From: Flaviramulus sp. BrNp1-15
GTDB lineage: Bacteria; Bacteroidota; Bacteroidia; Flavobacteriales; Flavobacteriaceae
DNA length: 64,000 bases
Direction: 5' to 3'
Assembly: GCF_022259695.1 (NCBI RefSeq)
Contig: NZ_CP092099.1
Coordinates: forward strand, 666,471 to 730,470
Numbering within the stretch: position 1 is the stretch's first letter; each line of letters starts with the position of its first letter. The notes beneath the pieces are model-generated. The model made no database searches. It was not told the origin of the DNA and was given only the letters and a program-made list of their open reading frames with translations. Shown here piece by piece: positions 45,252 to 55,581 of the stretch. The position numbers and the translations under genes are program-made.

Positions 45252-46166
45252 ATGGCTAAATCCTTTTTTTACAGTGTTTTATTTTGTTTTCTTTTTACTA
45301 TTAAGGGCTTCGCTCAAGGAGATTTAAGCACATGTTTGTTTTCAGATGTAGAATTACTAAAGCATGTTAAGTCATTATCATCTGATACTTTTGAAGGTAG
45401 ACGTACAGGAACTAAAGGAAGTTTAAAGGCTAAAAAATATATTATTAACCAGTTTAATACATTAGATGTGCATCCACTAGCTAAAGAATACAACCAAAGT
45501 TTCACATTTACTCATAAACGAAATTTTTATCAAGCCTCTAATATTCTGGGAATAGTTAAGGGAATAGAATTACCTGAGAAGTATATTGTTATTAGCGCAC
45601 ATTATGACCATGAGGGTATTAAAAATAATACAATTTATAATGGAGCAGATGATAATGCATCGGGATTAAGTGCATTATTTGCTTTTGCTGAATATTTTAA
45701 AAATAATCCACCTAAACATTCTGTTATTTTAGCTGCTTTTGATGCAGAAGAATTAGGAATAAGAGGTTCTAAATATTTTGTAAACAATCCTATAATACCT
45801 TCAAAGAATATTGTTGTAAACTTAAACATGGATATGATAAGCAGAAGTAAAAAAAATGAATTATTTGTGGTTGGTGCTTCCGAAAATAAAAGATTCAATT
45901 ATATTATTAAGAGTATGAATTCATCTAATAAAATTAAACTTTTAATAGGGCACGATGGATATGATGGATTAGATAATTGGACTTATGCTTCAGACCATGT
46001 TAATTTTTATAAAAAGGGTATTCCTTTTTTATATTTTGGAGTTGAAGACCACAAAGATTACCATGAACCAACAGATGATTATGAAAATATTCATCCAGAA
46101 TTTTATATAGAAGCTGTAAAGAAAATTATTTCAGTTTTTGAAAAAATTGATACTTCTAAATTTTAA
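45252..46166 (+). CDS. M28 family aminopeptidase, secreted
   Basis: 304 residues with a signal peptide (ending GFAQ, about 22). Two-zinc peptidase: SAHYDHEG (first ligand His and Asp, about 116), GADDNASG (bridging Asp, about 131), AAFDAEELGIRGS (Glu catalytic base and ligand), NLNMDMI (Asp) and the C-terminal DHKDYHEPTDD with the last His. It is probably periplasmic or outer-membrane-exposed, removing N-terminal residues from peptides. Monocistronic between the sdhB terminator and a convergent efflux gene. Confidence 0.92.
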   Translation: MAKSFFYSVLFCFLFTIKGFAQGDLSTCLFSDVELLKHVKSLSSDTFEGRRTGTKGSLKAKKYIINQFNTLDVHPLAKEYNQSFTFTHKRNFYQASNILGIVKGIELPEKYIVISAHYDHEGIKNNTIYNGADDNASGLSALFAFAEYFKNNPPKHSVILAAFDAEELGIRGSKYFVNNPIIPSKNIVVNLNMDMISRSKKNELFVVGASENKRFNYIIKSMNSSNKIKLLIGHDGYDGLDNWTYASDHVNFYKKGIPFLYFGVEDHKDYHEPTDDYENIHPEFYIEAVKKIISVFEKIDTSKF

Positions 46167-46185
46167 AAATCAGTTTCTCATAGTT

Positions 46186-47310
46186 TTATTCGGTTAATAA
46201 CATAAACGTACCTTCAACTAAAATATCTCTATTTTTTAAATTGGAAGTATTAAGTACTTCAATAAAATCTTCAGTTTGATTTCCTATTTCTAATTTTACT
46301 TTTTCAAAAGTGTAATTATCAGTTTTATTATTTAGTACTAAAGCAAAATAATTGCCTTCAAATTCAGCAATTGCATCTTTAGGGAATGCAAAACTATTTT
46401 TAGAATCGGTTATAATTTCGGCTTCTACAAACATTCCTACAATAAAGTTGGCTTGTTTTTCATCATCGATATGTGCGTGCACTTTCACTGTTCTATCAGT
46501 TTCGTCAATGGTTGTACCAACTAAATGCACATCTGCCTCAAAAGTTTTATTGGAAGCTTCAGGAATTTTAAATTCAATTTTTTGACCTTTTTTAATGTTT
46601 AAAATGTCTTTTTCAAAAACCGATAATTCTAAATGAATATGATTAGTATCTACAATTTCTAAAATAGTGTCAGCAGGAGAAACGTAAGTTCCGTTACTTA
46701 CATTTACTTTAGTAATAAATCCTTCAATTGGCGCATATAAATTAATTTTTGAAGTGATTTTACCTTGTTCTACTGAAGATGGATTAATATTCATCATAGT
46801 TAACTTTTTACGTAAGCCATTATATTGTGCTAAACTACTTTTATATGTGCTTTCTGCTTTTAAAAAGTTTTTTTGTGAGGTAATATTTTCTTTAAAAAGT
46901 GTTTGCTGTCTTTCAAATTCAGATTTTAGATAATTCAATTGTTCTGCAACTTCTAAATATTGTTGTTGTATTTCAACAAATTCAGGGTTTTCAAGCGTTA
47001 CTAATAATTGTCCTTTTCTTACTTTATCACCAACTAACAAAGGCGTTTTAGTAATGTATCCGCCCAAAAATGTGCTAACACTAGCTTTGTTGTGTGGAGG
47101 AACATCAATCATTCCATTGGTTTTTATTGTTTGATTAAATGTGTGTTCCGTAAGTTTTCCAAGGCGCATTTTTTCGCCTTCAAACTGCGACGTAGTAACT
47201 ACAATTTCATTTGTGCTTTCTATAGCTTCATGAGTAGTTTCATCACTTTTTTCTGAATTTCCGCAAGCCACTAAAACCAGAGAGAAAAGTAAGTTATATA
47301 TATGTTTCAT
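46186..47310 (-). CDS. czcB: RND efflux periplasmic adaptor (CzcB/CusB-like)
   Basis: 374-residue membrane-fusion protein, lipobox LVLVACG (Cys near 16). The hairpin and lipoyl parts are seen in FLGGYITKTPLLVGDKVRKG, VTLENPEFVEIQQQYLE, and INLYAPIEGFITKVNVSNG (about 170). A barrel/membrane-proximal domain follows. It links the inner-membrane pump and outer-membrane channel. Encoded 11 bases after the CzcA-TolC fusion gene, whose product it should complete. Likely metal: copper, silver, cobalt, zinc or cadmium; not shown. Confidence 0.9.
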   Translation of the reverse strand: MKHIYNLLFSLVLVACGNSEKSDETTHEAIESTNEIVVTTSQFEGEKMRLGKLTEHTFNQTIKTNGMIDVPPHNKASVSTFLGGYITKTPLLVGDKVRKGQLLVTLENPEFVEIQQQYLEVAEQLNYLKSEFERQQTLFKENITSQKNFLKAESTYKSSLAQYNGLRKKLTMMNINPSSVEQGKITSKINLYAPIEGFITKVNVSNGTYVSPADTILEIVDTNHIHLELSVFEKDILNIKKGQKIEFKIPEASNKTFEADVHLVGTTIDETDRTVKVHAHIDDEKQANFIVGMFVEAEIITDSKNSFAFPKDAIAEFEGNYFALVLNNKTDNYTFEKVKLEIGNQTEDFIEVLNTSNLKNRDILVEGTFMLLTE

Positions 47311-47321
47311 TTTTATTTAAT

Positions 47322-50300
47322 TTATAAGATTAGATAATTGATTGCAATAATGGTTTGGTTGTATTTGTTGAGGTTGTCGAGATAGGTTAACTCAATATCT
47401 TTTGCGGTTTCTATACTTTGTATGTATTGAAAAAAGTCGATTTCACCTGCTTTAAAAGTACGTTCAGCAGTTTTTATGATTTCTTCGGAAAGTGTTTTTC
47501 CTTGTGTTTCATAATAGTTAATAGCTTCATTGTATTGCTGAAGTTTTGCCAATAATACTTTGTGTTCTGCATTCAATTTGACTTTGTAATCCTGTTGTTG
47601 TTCAAAAACGATTTCTTGAGCAATTTTTGATGCTTTTATTTTTGATGCATTACCACTAAAAAATAAAGGGATTTTCAGACCAAATTGATAGCCTTTAATA
47701 GTTGCGTTCAAGTTGCTATTTGAACCTTGAAAATACTCTACGCTTAAATCTGGAAGTAGATTTTGTATCTCTTTTTGATTTAATGCTTTGTAGTAATTTT
47801 TAGAGTCTTCAAAGTATAAGAGTCCAATATTTTTTTCGGTTGAAATGGATTGCAATTCCAATTTCACCAAAGCTTCATCAATTACAGATAAACTATCTAC
47901 TTGAACTACTTTTTTCAACTGTTCTGTAATCAAAACAACCTCTTGTTTGGCTTGCTTATAAAAAGTTTCTAACTGCTTTTGTTTAGATTTTGCAGTTATC
48001 ATTTCTAAATAATTAGTTTCACCTAATTCAAAACGGCGTTCTGCTGCTTTTGCAAAATTTTGATATAAACTATCTAAATATTGAAATCTCTTTACTTTGT
48101 TTTTCGCGTAACTTAAATCGTAATACGCTAAATAAACATCACGTTTTAAAGTTTGTAACCTAATATTGTAGCTAGATTTTTGAACTTTATGTTGTGCTTT
48201 ATTTACCTTCTTTTCAGCAAAATACAATGTTGGGAATTTAAAGTCTTGTGCGATTCCAAATACTTTTAAAGGCTCATTATTTATAGCTAAATTATTCTCA
48301 TCATAATTGTAGTACAAAGATGTTTTATCAAAACTGAAAGCACTTCCAATTAAGGCATTTGCTTCATCAATTTTTAAAGATGATGCTTTTAAATCTGCAT
48401 TATTTTCTATCGCTAGATTCATTGTTTCATCAATAGTCAAAGGTTTATGTTGTGCATTCATTGTATATGAAAACAGTATAATTACCACTGAAACGATTCC
48501 TTTTTTGTTCATTTTTAATTTCGTTTTTTCTTCAAACCAAGCATATAAAACGGGCAATACAACTAGGGTTAATATTGTTGCTGTTATCAATCCGCCAATA
48601 ACAACTGTTGCTAAAGGGCGTTGCACTTCGGCTCCCGCATTTGTTGAAATAGCCATTGGTAAGAAACCTAAAGCAGCAGCAGCTGCAGTTAATAACACTG
48701 GGCGTAAACGTTCAATTGTTCCTTTTTTAATGCGTTCTTCAATATCAGTAACACCATGTTCTTTAAGTTCTTTAAAATGCTCAATTAACACAATGCCGTT
48801 TAATACTGCAATTCCGAAAAGCGCAATAAAACCAACACCTGCAGAAATACTAAAAGGTAAATCTCTAAGCCATAGTAATAAAATACCGCCAACAGCAGAT
48901 AATGGAATTGCAGAGTACACCATAAGTGCTTCTTTAATAGAACCAAAAGCAAAATGCAGCAAAATAAAAATGAGAACCAATGCAATTGGTACTGCAACCA
49001 TTAATCGTGCTTTTGCACTTTGGAGATTTTCAAATTGACCACCATAAGAAATAGTATAACCTGTTGGTAATTTTACTTTACTTTCAATAATGGATTGAAC
49101 ATCATCTACAACCGATTGTAAATCTCTATTTCTAACATTAATGCCAACTACAATACGACGTTTGGTGTCATCTCTAGAAATTTTTGCTGGACCAGTTGTG
49201 TATTTAATTTCTGCCAATTCACTTAATGGAATTTTTGTTCCACTTGGTGTATCTACATATAAATTTTGAAGACTTTCTAAATTTTTTCGATGAGCTTCAT
49301 CTAACCGAATAACTAAATCAAAGCGTTTTTCGCCTTCAAAAACACTTCCCACTGTTCCACCAGCGAATCCCATAGAAATCACTTGGTTTAAATCGGCAAT
49401 ATTTAAGCCATAACGTGCTATTTTACTTCGGTTATAATTCACACTCATTTGAGGTAAGCCTTCAACTTTTTCAATAATGATATCTGATGCGCCTTGAACT
49501 TTTTGAATGAGTAATTTTATTTCATTTGCTTTATTTGCTAAAACAGATAAATCTTCGCCAAATATTTTGATAGCAACATCTGCTCTAACTCCAGTAATTA
49601 GTTCGTTAAAACGCATTTCGATTGGTTGGGTAAATTCAACTTCCATACCTGGAATTACTGTTAGAGCTTCTTTAAACTTATCGGCTAATTCGTCTTTGCT
49701 TTTTGCTGATGTCCATTCTTTTTTTGGCTTTAATTTGATGATAACATCACTTTCTTCCATAGACATTGGGTCTGTTGGAACTTCTGCTGCACCAATTCTA
49801 CTTACTACTTGATCTACTTCAGGAAAATTATCTAAGAGTATTTGTTCAATTTTCGTAGTAATTTCAATGGTCTTGCTTAATGAGGTGCCTGTTTTTAAAA
49901 CGGGTTGAATTACAAAATCACCTTCGTCTAACGTTGGCACAAATTCTCCACCCATTCTGCTAAAAACCCATAAACTTACTGCCAATAGAATTATTGAAAG
50001 TGATATCACAGTCTTTTTATAATGCAATGCCCAATGTATTGTGGGTTCATACATTTTTTTTAAAAAATTCATTAATCGTACTGAAACGTTCTTATTACTT
50101 TGTTTGTCTGGTTTTAAGAACATTGAGGAAATTACGGGAACGTATGTTAAGCAAAATAACATGGCTCCAATTAATGCGAAGCTGAAAGTTAATGCCATAG
50201 GTTTAAACATTTTTCCTTCTACTCCACTTAGTGATAAAATTGGTATAAAAACTATGAGAATGATAAGTTGCCCAAAAATAGCAGAGTTCATCATTTTAGA

Positions 50301-51635
50301 TGTACTTTTAAGCGTGATAGCATCTACATTTGCTTGTAGTTCTTTTTTTGATAAGGACTTTGTTTTAACAACTTGAGCTGTAATTTGAAATGCAATAAAC
50401 TCTACTATAATAACTGCTCCATCAATGATAATTCCAAAATCGATTGCACCTAAACTCATTAGGTTGGCGTCTATTCCGAATATATTCATTAGTGAAATTG
50501 CAAACAATAAACTTAAAGGTATTACTGAGGCAACCACCAAACCAGAACGAAGATTTCCTAATAATAAAACCACTACAAATATTACGATAAGTGATCCAAA
50601 TATTAAGTTTTCGGCTACTGTAAAAGTGGTTTTGCCAATCAGTTCACTTCGTTCTAAAAAACCATTAATATAAACACCTTCTGGCAACGTATTTTGAATA
50701 GAAGCGACGCGTTCTTTAACAGCATCAATAACCTGTTTTGAGTTGCCACCTTTTAGCATCATAACCTGTCCGAGAACTTTTTCCCCTTCGCCATTTCCTG
50801 TGATGGCTCCAAATCGAGTTGCACTACCAAAACCAACTTTAGCAATATCTTTTATATAAACTGGTAAGCCTTCATTTTTTACAACAATATTTTCAATATC
50901 CGAAAGAGTAGATACTAAGCCTTCTCCACGAATAAAAAAGGATTTGTTTGTTTTTTCAATATAGCCACCACCAGCAACACTATTATTTTTTTCTAAAGCA
51001 TTATAAATATCAGAAATAGCAATATTCATTGCTTTTAATTTCTGTGGATTTATAGCAACTTCGTACTGTTTTAAAAATCCGCCCCAAGTATTTACTTCAA
51101 CAACTCCAGAAATTCCAGAGAGCTGGCGTTTCACAATCCAATCTTGAATGGTACGCAATTCGGTTGCAGAATAACGATTTTCGTAACCTGGTTTTACATC
51201 TAAAATGTATTGGTAAATTTCACCTAAACCTGTGGTTATTGGGCCCATTTCTGGAGACCCAAAACCTTGAGGGATTTTTTCGGAAGCCGATTTTATTTTT
51301 TCAGCAATTAGCTGTCTTGGTAAATAGGTTCCTAAATTGTCCTCAAAAACAATTGTAACAACCGAAAGACCAAATTTTGAAACCGAACGAATTTCTACAA
51401 CTCCTGGTAAATTAGCCATTTCTAATTCAACAGGATACGTAATAAATTGTTCTACATCCTGAGTTGACAAATTTCGAGATGTCGTAATAACTTGTACTTG
51501 GTTATTGGTAATATCTGGAACTGCCCCAATTGGTATTTGGGTTAATGAAAAAATTCCGAAGCCAACAACAGAAGCTATAAAAAGTAGAATAACAAGCTTA
51601 TTTTTTAAGCTGAATTTTATAAATTTCTCTAACAT
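47322..51635 (-). CDS. czcA: CzcA-type heavy-metal RND pump fused to a TolC-like outer-membrane factor
   Basis: 1437 residues; a plain CzcA/CusA has about 1040. Residues about 1-1040 are the inner-membrane proton/metal exchanger: NNQVQVITTSRNLSTQDVEQ, GGYIEKTNKSFFIRGEG, the helix IDFGIIIDGAVIIVEF with acidic proton-relay residues, and IALFGIAVLNGIVLI. From residue 1042 the frame continues into MNKKGIVSVVIILFSYTMNA, which looks like a signal peptide, and then a TolC-like coiled barrel with two repeats (about 1065-1437). The junction methionine (48511) could also serve as an internal start. Fusions of this kind occur in other Bacteroidota. Confidence 0.95.
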   Translation of the reverse strand: MLEKFIKFSLKNKLVILLFIASVVGFGIFSLTQIPIGAVPDITNNQVQVITTSRNLSTQDVEQFITYPVELEMANLPGVVEIRSVSKFGLSVVTIVFEDNLGTYLPRQLIAEKIKSASEKIPQGFGSPEMGPITTGLGEIYQYILDVKPGYENRYSATELRTIQDWIVKRQLSGISGVVEVNTWGGFLKQYEVAINPQKLKAMNIAISDIYNALEKNNSVAGGGYIEKTNKSFFIRGEGLVSTLSDIENIVVKNEGLPVYIKDIAKVGFGSATRFGAITGNGEGEKVLGQVMMLKGGNSKQVIDAVKERVASIQNTLPEGVYINGFLERSELIGKTTFTVAENLIFGSLIVIFVVVLLLGNLRSGLVVASVIPLSLLFAISLMNIFGIDANLMSLGAIDFGIIIDGAVIIVEFIAFQITAQVVKTKSLSKKELQANVDAITLKSTSKMMNSAIFGQLIILIVFIPILSLSGVEGKMFKPMALTFSFALIGAMLFCLTYVPVISSMFLKPDKQSNKNVSVRLMNFLKKMYEPTIHWALHYKKTVISLSIILLAVSLWVFSRMGGEFVPTLDEGDFVIQPVLKTGTSLSKTIEITTKIEQILLDNFPEVDQVVSRIGAAEVPTDPMSMEESDVIIKLKPKKEWTSAKSKDELADKFKEALTVIPGMEVEFTQPIEMRFNELITGVRADVAIKIFGEDLSVLANKANEIKLLIQKVQGASDIIIEKVEGLPQMSVNYNRSKIARYGLNIADLNQVISMGFAGGTVGSVFEGEKRFDLVIRLDEAHRKNLESLQNLYVDTPSGTKIPLSELAEIKYTTGPAKISRDDTKRRIVVGINVRNRDLQSVVDDVQSIIESKVKLPTGYTISYGGQFENLQSAKARLMVAVPIALVLIFILLHFAFGSIKEALMVYSAIPLSAVGGILLLWLRDLPFSISAGVGFIALFGIAVLNGIVLIEHFKELKEHGVTDIEERIKKGTIERLRPVLLTAAAAALGFLPMAISTNAGAEVQRPLATVVIGGLITATILTLVVLPVLYAWFEEKTKLKMNKKGIVSVVIILFSYTMNAQHKPLTIDETMNLAIENNADLKASSLKIDEANALIGSAFSFDKTSLYYNYDENNLAINNEPLKVFGIAQDFKFPTLYFAEKKVNKAQHKVQKSSYNIRLQTLKRDVYLAYYDLSYAKNKVKRFQYLDSLYQNFAKAAERRFELGETNYLEMITAKSKQKQLETFYKQAKQEVVLITEQLKKVVQVDSLSVIDEALVKLELQSISTEKNIGLLYFEDSKNYYKALNQKEIQNLLPDLSVEYFQGSNSNLNATIKGYQFGLKIPLFFSGNASKIKASKIAQEIVFEQQQDYKVKLNAEHKVLLAKLQQYNEAINYYETQGKTLSEEIIKTAERTFKAGEIDFFQYIQSIETAKDIELTYLDNLNKYNQTIIAINYLIL

Positions 51636-51705
51636 GATTCATATATAAAAACGTTTTAAGCTATTGATAAATAGCTTATAATGAAATGATTTTAATCAGT
51701 ATGAA

Positions 51706-52098
51706 TTATGCAGATTTTGGTGGTTGAAAAACAGAATGTTTCTCAAATTTTGAAAAGGATTCTTTATAAAAAAAGTTTAACGGAATTTCTTTATGTAATT
51801 TATAAACAATAAGATTTGCTGTATAAGGCGTCAATATAAAAGCGGTGTTTACATGACAAAGCATATGTTTGTGGTCTTTAAATGGTAAGTCTTTATGCTC
51901 TTTATGATTTTCTTGATGAGATACCATTTGCTCTCCGTAGTGTTCTGATAGAAACTCAATAAAAGTGTCTCCGTAAGTTTTTTGGTGAAACTTAGCATGT
52001 TCCAATAGCGTATTTAACTTTGAAATGTCTTCAATGTTAATGTTGAAACTTTGAATAAGAATCAAAAACGAATAAATTATAGCTACTAGTTTACTCAT
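51706..52098 (-). CDS. His-rich exported small protein heading the metal-efflux operon
   Basis: 130 residues with an N-terminal hydrophobic segment (about 4-20) that is a signal peptide or anchor. The middle is rich in His and acidic residues: SEHYGEQMVSHQENHKEHKD (about 49-68) followed by HKHMLCH, a plausible soft-metal site. The rest has no match I recognise. It is the first gene, 70 bases upstream of czcA in the same direction. A metallochaperone or sensor role for efflux is an inference from context and composition. Confidence 0.7.
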   Translation of the reverse strand: MSKLVAIIYSFLILIQSFNINIEDISKLNTLLEHAKFHQKTYGDTFIEFLSEHYGEQMVSHQENHKEHKDLPFKDHKHMLCHVNTAFILTPYTANLIVYKLHKEIPLNFFYKESFSKFEKHSVFQPPKSA

Positions 52099-52158
52099 AC
52101 CATTACAAATTTACTAAAAAAAGACAAATATTAAGTGTGTTAAATGTTACACAGGTGT

Positions 52159-55100
52159 TTAAAAATAAGCTTTTAGTTGAATAGAGCCTGTATGGATTGT
52201 TTTACTGGTTTCAGTTTTTCTGCCAAAATAACTTAGGTTAAGATCTAAAAAATCTGTCAATTTTTTTTGAGCTAATAAACTCCAGGTAAAGTTTTTTCCA
52301 GGTTGTAAGCCTTCCAAAATTTGGTAGGCAACAGGTGTATTTGCGTTTCCATCGTATATGTTTGAAAAGTAATTAAACTCACCATTTATAGCACTTTTTT
52401 GACTACTAGCTAAAGAGAAAGACACACCGTATTTTTGTTGTTTTAAAGATTCTAAATTGCCAATGGTGTTTTCTTTATTCGCGAATTGATAAAATATATC
52501 AAAGCTAGAATTATCATTAAATAAATAGGAAAGTTTAGGATTAAATCTGGTTTCATCAAAATTATAATTTTTACTAGTAAAATTTTCACTAATACTTTCG
52601 TTATTATCAAAAGCAGTGAGTAAATTAACTAACCAATTTTCAGCTATTTTATGGTTAAAATTAATTTGATGACTTTTTAAGCTGTTTTCAATAAAACCTA
52701 TGGATAAAATATTACGAGTTGTATTGTCAAGAAAAGTGTAAGACGTTGTGAAATGTTGTTTTCCGCGGTTAAAAAAGAAAACATTTCTAAAGTTTAACTG
52801 TAATCCTAATTGGTCTTCTTCATTATTTTCAAAAGGGTTTAAATTAAAACTATTACCCTCACGTTTCATTTTTCTATCAATTAAATAACTGGTTTGATTG
52901 TAAAAATGAGACCAGAATTTTTGTGTTTTACTTTCTGAAACCGACCATTGTGAAGGATTTATTGTAAGTGTTTGACTCAGCCTATTTTGATGCGTTTTTA
53001 TAAATATTCTATTGGGTAAAAGCACTCTAATGTATTTGCCTTGATCTTGAAATTGGGCAGTTTCAAACTCTTCTAGTTCTTGTATACCGTTTTCATTATA
53101 ATCAATCCAAGTGTACGCACCTTGTCCTGCTTCAACTTCAACATAGGTAAAATCCTGTTGAGGCAATGTGCCCGAATTAGTCTCGAAAATGGTATTCCAT
53201 TGTATAAGTTGATTAAATAGTTTTTGATTAAATTGTAATCTAGAATTTACAGATTGTTCATCTTCAATAGCTTCATCTTCGCTTTTTAAGTTTCTGTAGT
53301 TGGCATACAATGATAAATTGGTGTTTTTGTTCTGAATGATTTTAGAGTCTAAATAAAAGGTGTTCGACGTATTTACTTTTTGTAATTCGTTATTTCTTAT
53401 ACTGTCGTTAACTCTGTTTTTATAACCAATTTCAGCAAAAACAGTTGTACTATCCCCAACACCAAAAAATAATTCATAAGACTTAAATTTTTGGCTTAAA
53501 GGCGTCAAGATTTGAGTTGAAGTGTTTTTTTGTTCATTATCTTCAATAGCTAGTTTTGTTCCCAACCAACTTTTTTTCATGCTGTAAGTAACACGATTGT
53601 AAGACCTTAAAAATGTTGATATATTGGTGTTTGAATTAGCATTTAAAAAGCTTGAATATGACGAAATATTAAATTTATTCAGAAGCAAATTGGCATTAAC
53701 AATATGCCTGTTACCATTAAAACCATCAGAAAAGTTTAGATGTTCAAATTGATAATTTGCATACCCTTTTTTATGATGATACATTCTAAAACCAGAATTT
53801 AAAAGTAATTGATTTCCTAAATTAAGGCCTATGCCATTTATATTGGTTTGGTCTAAATTCCAATCTCGGTTAAATTCTGGATTGTAAAGTCCTTCAATAT
53901 TTCGGTAGTCAGAACTTATATAATCACTATCCATAAAAACGTTAAAATTCCACAGACTATCTTTTTTAATAAGCGCTTGCTCAATATTTATTTTTCCAGC
54001 AAATCCATCATTGTTTGTGTCATCAATATTGGAAAATAAGTTTAAATCATTCTTGCTTCCCGAAGCTTCAAAATTTATGCTCGTTTTATCAGAGGGTTTA
54101 TAGCTACCATTTACAACTGCAATTTGCAATTTTGTTGGAGCTACAAGTTGCACAATTGGCGCATAGTTTCCTTGATTAATACCTGCATATTCATAAATAT
54201 TATTAATGGCATTCGTGTTGCTTAAAATATAATCACCTTGATTATTTCCAACAAAGGAGAAGCGTACTCTGTATAACTCATCGTCTGGATTATTAGAAAA
54301 TACAAAGGCTTCATTACCATTAATAAGTTCCTTTTTGTATAAAATTCTGTTTTCGTTTAGAGATTCACGAACTTCTGATGGAGCCGCCATTTGCGTTCTA
54401 TCATCTCCTGCTGCAGCTAAAATTTGTACTTGTTCTTCTGATAAGTTTTGTTGTAAAGGTTGATTTTTAGCATCATTTTCAGAATATACGGAAACACCAA
54501 TATTTAGTTTTTCACTTTTAAAATTGCCACCGCCGTAAGCTACAAAACGTGAATAATTTCTATCGCTAAACTGATAATCAACAGTAATACGCATCTCTGA
54601 AGTTATAGGAAATGTAGAATTAAAAATAATTTCACCGGCATTATAATCTATAATATAATCTTGGTCTTCACCACGTTTTACAGCAACACCGTTAACGTAA
54701 ACCGTTTCGCTACCAGAAACAATAAGCACAAATAATTCGCCGTTTTGCCCTTGCAGTTTATAAGGCCCTTGATTGCCTTCTTGAGCAATAAACTGGCTAG
54801 TGGTAAATTGCCCGCGAACTATAGCGCCAGCAGCAAATAAATGCGTTTGTTTTTCTTCTTCTCCTAAATTAATATTTACGTTTAAACCTTGAACACGCTT
54901 AGAAAAATTAACAAAATAGGAGTTAGTATTAACTAAATCTATATCGCCTGCACGTATATTCCAACGGTCGCTAAATAATTCAATAAAAACCTGATCAAAT
55001 TCGTCTAAACGTTGGCTGTAACCGCTTTCTTGTAAAGGAATATTTGCATCCTGTATAGAAGCTCTAAGCGAGACTTTATCGTTTAATTTTCCAGTAATTT

Positions 55101-55581
55101 GAAGGTCTAATTCACTATTTAAAACCGAGTTTTGATTGTTTCCAACAGTGACGCCTCGAGAAATACTACCCGAAGTTGTTAAGCCGTCAAACGGAATAAA
55201 ATTATTTGAAGTATTAGATTGCGAAAGTTTGTATAATGTTTTGATATTACTATTATCTTCAACTATAATATTTTCATCTAATTGCTTGTAAGTTTTGGTT
55301 AAAAACTCTGGAAATTTTAAGTAATTTATAATTATAGAATCAGTTTCAATAGGTTTTTTAAAAGTTAGAATAGCTTTAGAAAAATCAACAACATAAAAAG
55401 TAGAGTTTATAATTGTATTATCCTTTTTTTGGATAGAAAATGAATTAGGATTAATGCTTACATTTTCAATTTGAATAGAATCCTTTACAGCAACTTTTTT
55501 AGTTTTATAGTTAGAAGTTTGGCTTTGCGAAAACCCGCAAAAACTAATTAATAAAATAAAATGAGTAGCTAATATTTTCAT
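52159..55581 (-). CDS. Large outer-membrane protein of unknown function
   Basis: 1140 residues with a signal peptide (about 1-19, ending FSQSQ). The N-terminal third shows a periplasmic or beta-sandwich part and then GSISRGVTVGNNQNSVLNSE, LNDKVSLRASIQDANIPLQE and FDQVFIELFSDRWNIRAGDI. This is followed by YIIDYNAGEIIFNSTFPITS and a long run of alternating aromatic strands up to the end, as in large Bacteroidota outer-membrane barrels. It is neither a TonB receptor nor, as far as I can tell, SprA. Single gene, transcribed toward the efflux operon. Confidence 0.75.
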   Translation of the reverse strand: MKILATHFILLISFCGFSQSQTSNYKTKKVAVKDSIQIENVSINPNSFSIQKKDNTIINSTFYVVDFSKAILTFKKPIETDSIIINYLKFPEFLTKTYKQLDENIIVEDNSNIKTLYKLSQSNTSNNFIPFDGLTTSGSISRGVTVGNNQNSVLNSELDLQITGKLNDKVSLRASIQDANIPLQESGYSQRLDEFDQVFIELFSDRWNIRAGDIDLVNTNSYFVNFSKRVQGLNVNINLGEEEKQTHLFAAGAIVRGQFTTSQFIAQEGNQGPYKLQGQNGELFVLIVSGSETVYVNGVAVKRGEDQDYIIDYNAGEIIFNSTFPITSEMRITVDYQFSDRNYSRFVAYGGGNFKSEKLNIGVSVYSENDAKNQPLQQNLSEEQVQILAAAGDDRTQMAAPSEVRESLNENRILYKKELINGNEAFVFSNNPDDELYRVRFSFVGNNQGDYILSNTNAINNIYEYAGINQGNYAPIVQLVAPTKLQIAVVNGSYKPSDKTSINFEASGSKNDLNLFSNIDDTNNDGFAGKINIEQALIKKDSLWNFNVFMDSDYISSDYRNIEGLYNPEFNRDWNLDQTNINGIGLNLGNQLLLNSGFRMYHHKKGYANYQFEHLNFSDGFNGNRHIVNANLLLNKFNISSYSSFLNANSNTNISTFLRSYNRVTYSMKKSWLGTKLAIEDNEQKNTSTQILTPLSQKFKSYELFFGVGDSTTVFAEIGYKNRVNDSIRNNELQKVNTSNTFYLDSKIIQNKNTNLSLYANYRNLKSEDEAIEDEQSVNSRLQFNQKLFNQLIQWNTIFETNSGTLPQQDFTYVEVEAGQGAYTWIDYNENGIQELEEFETAQFQDQGKYIRVLLPNRIFIKTHQNRLSQTLTINPSQWSVSESKTQKFWSHFYNQTSYLIDRKMKREGNSFNLNPFENNEEDQLGLQLNFRNVFFFNRGKQHFTTSYTFLDNTTRNILSIGFIENSLKSHQINFNHKIAENWLVNLLTAFDNNESISENFTSKNYNFDETRFNPKLSYLFNDNSSFDIFYQFANKENTIGNLESLKQQKYGVSFSLASSQKSAINGEFNYFSNIYDGNANTPVAYQILEGLQPGKNFTWSLLAQKKLTDFLDLNLSYFGRKTETSKTIHTGSIQLKAYF

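Noticed and set aside
48505-49038. 177-residue open frame antisense to the RND pump gene
   Set aside because: It lies inside the long CzcA frame on the other strand, has a low-complexity composition, and shows no signal or family; it is a shadow of a real gene.
50041-50376. 111-residue open frame antisense to the CzcA region
   Set aside because: Same reason: complementary to a strongly conserved gene, no independent start context or motif.
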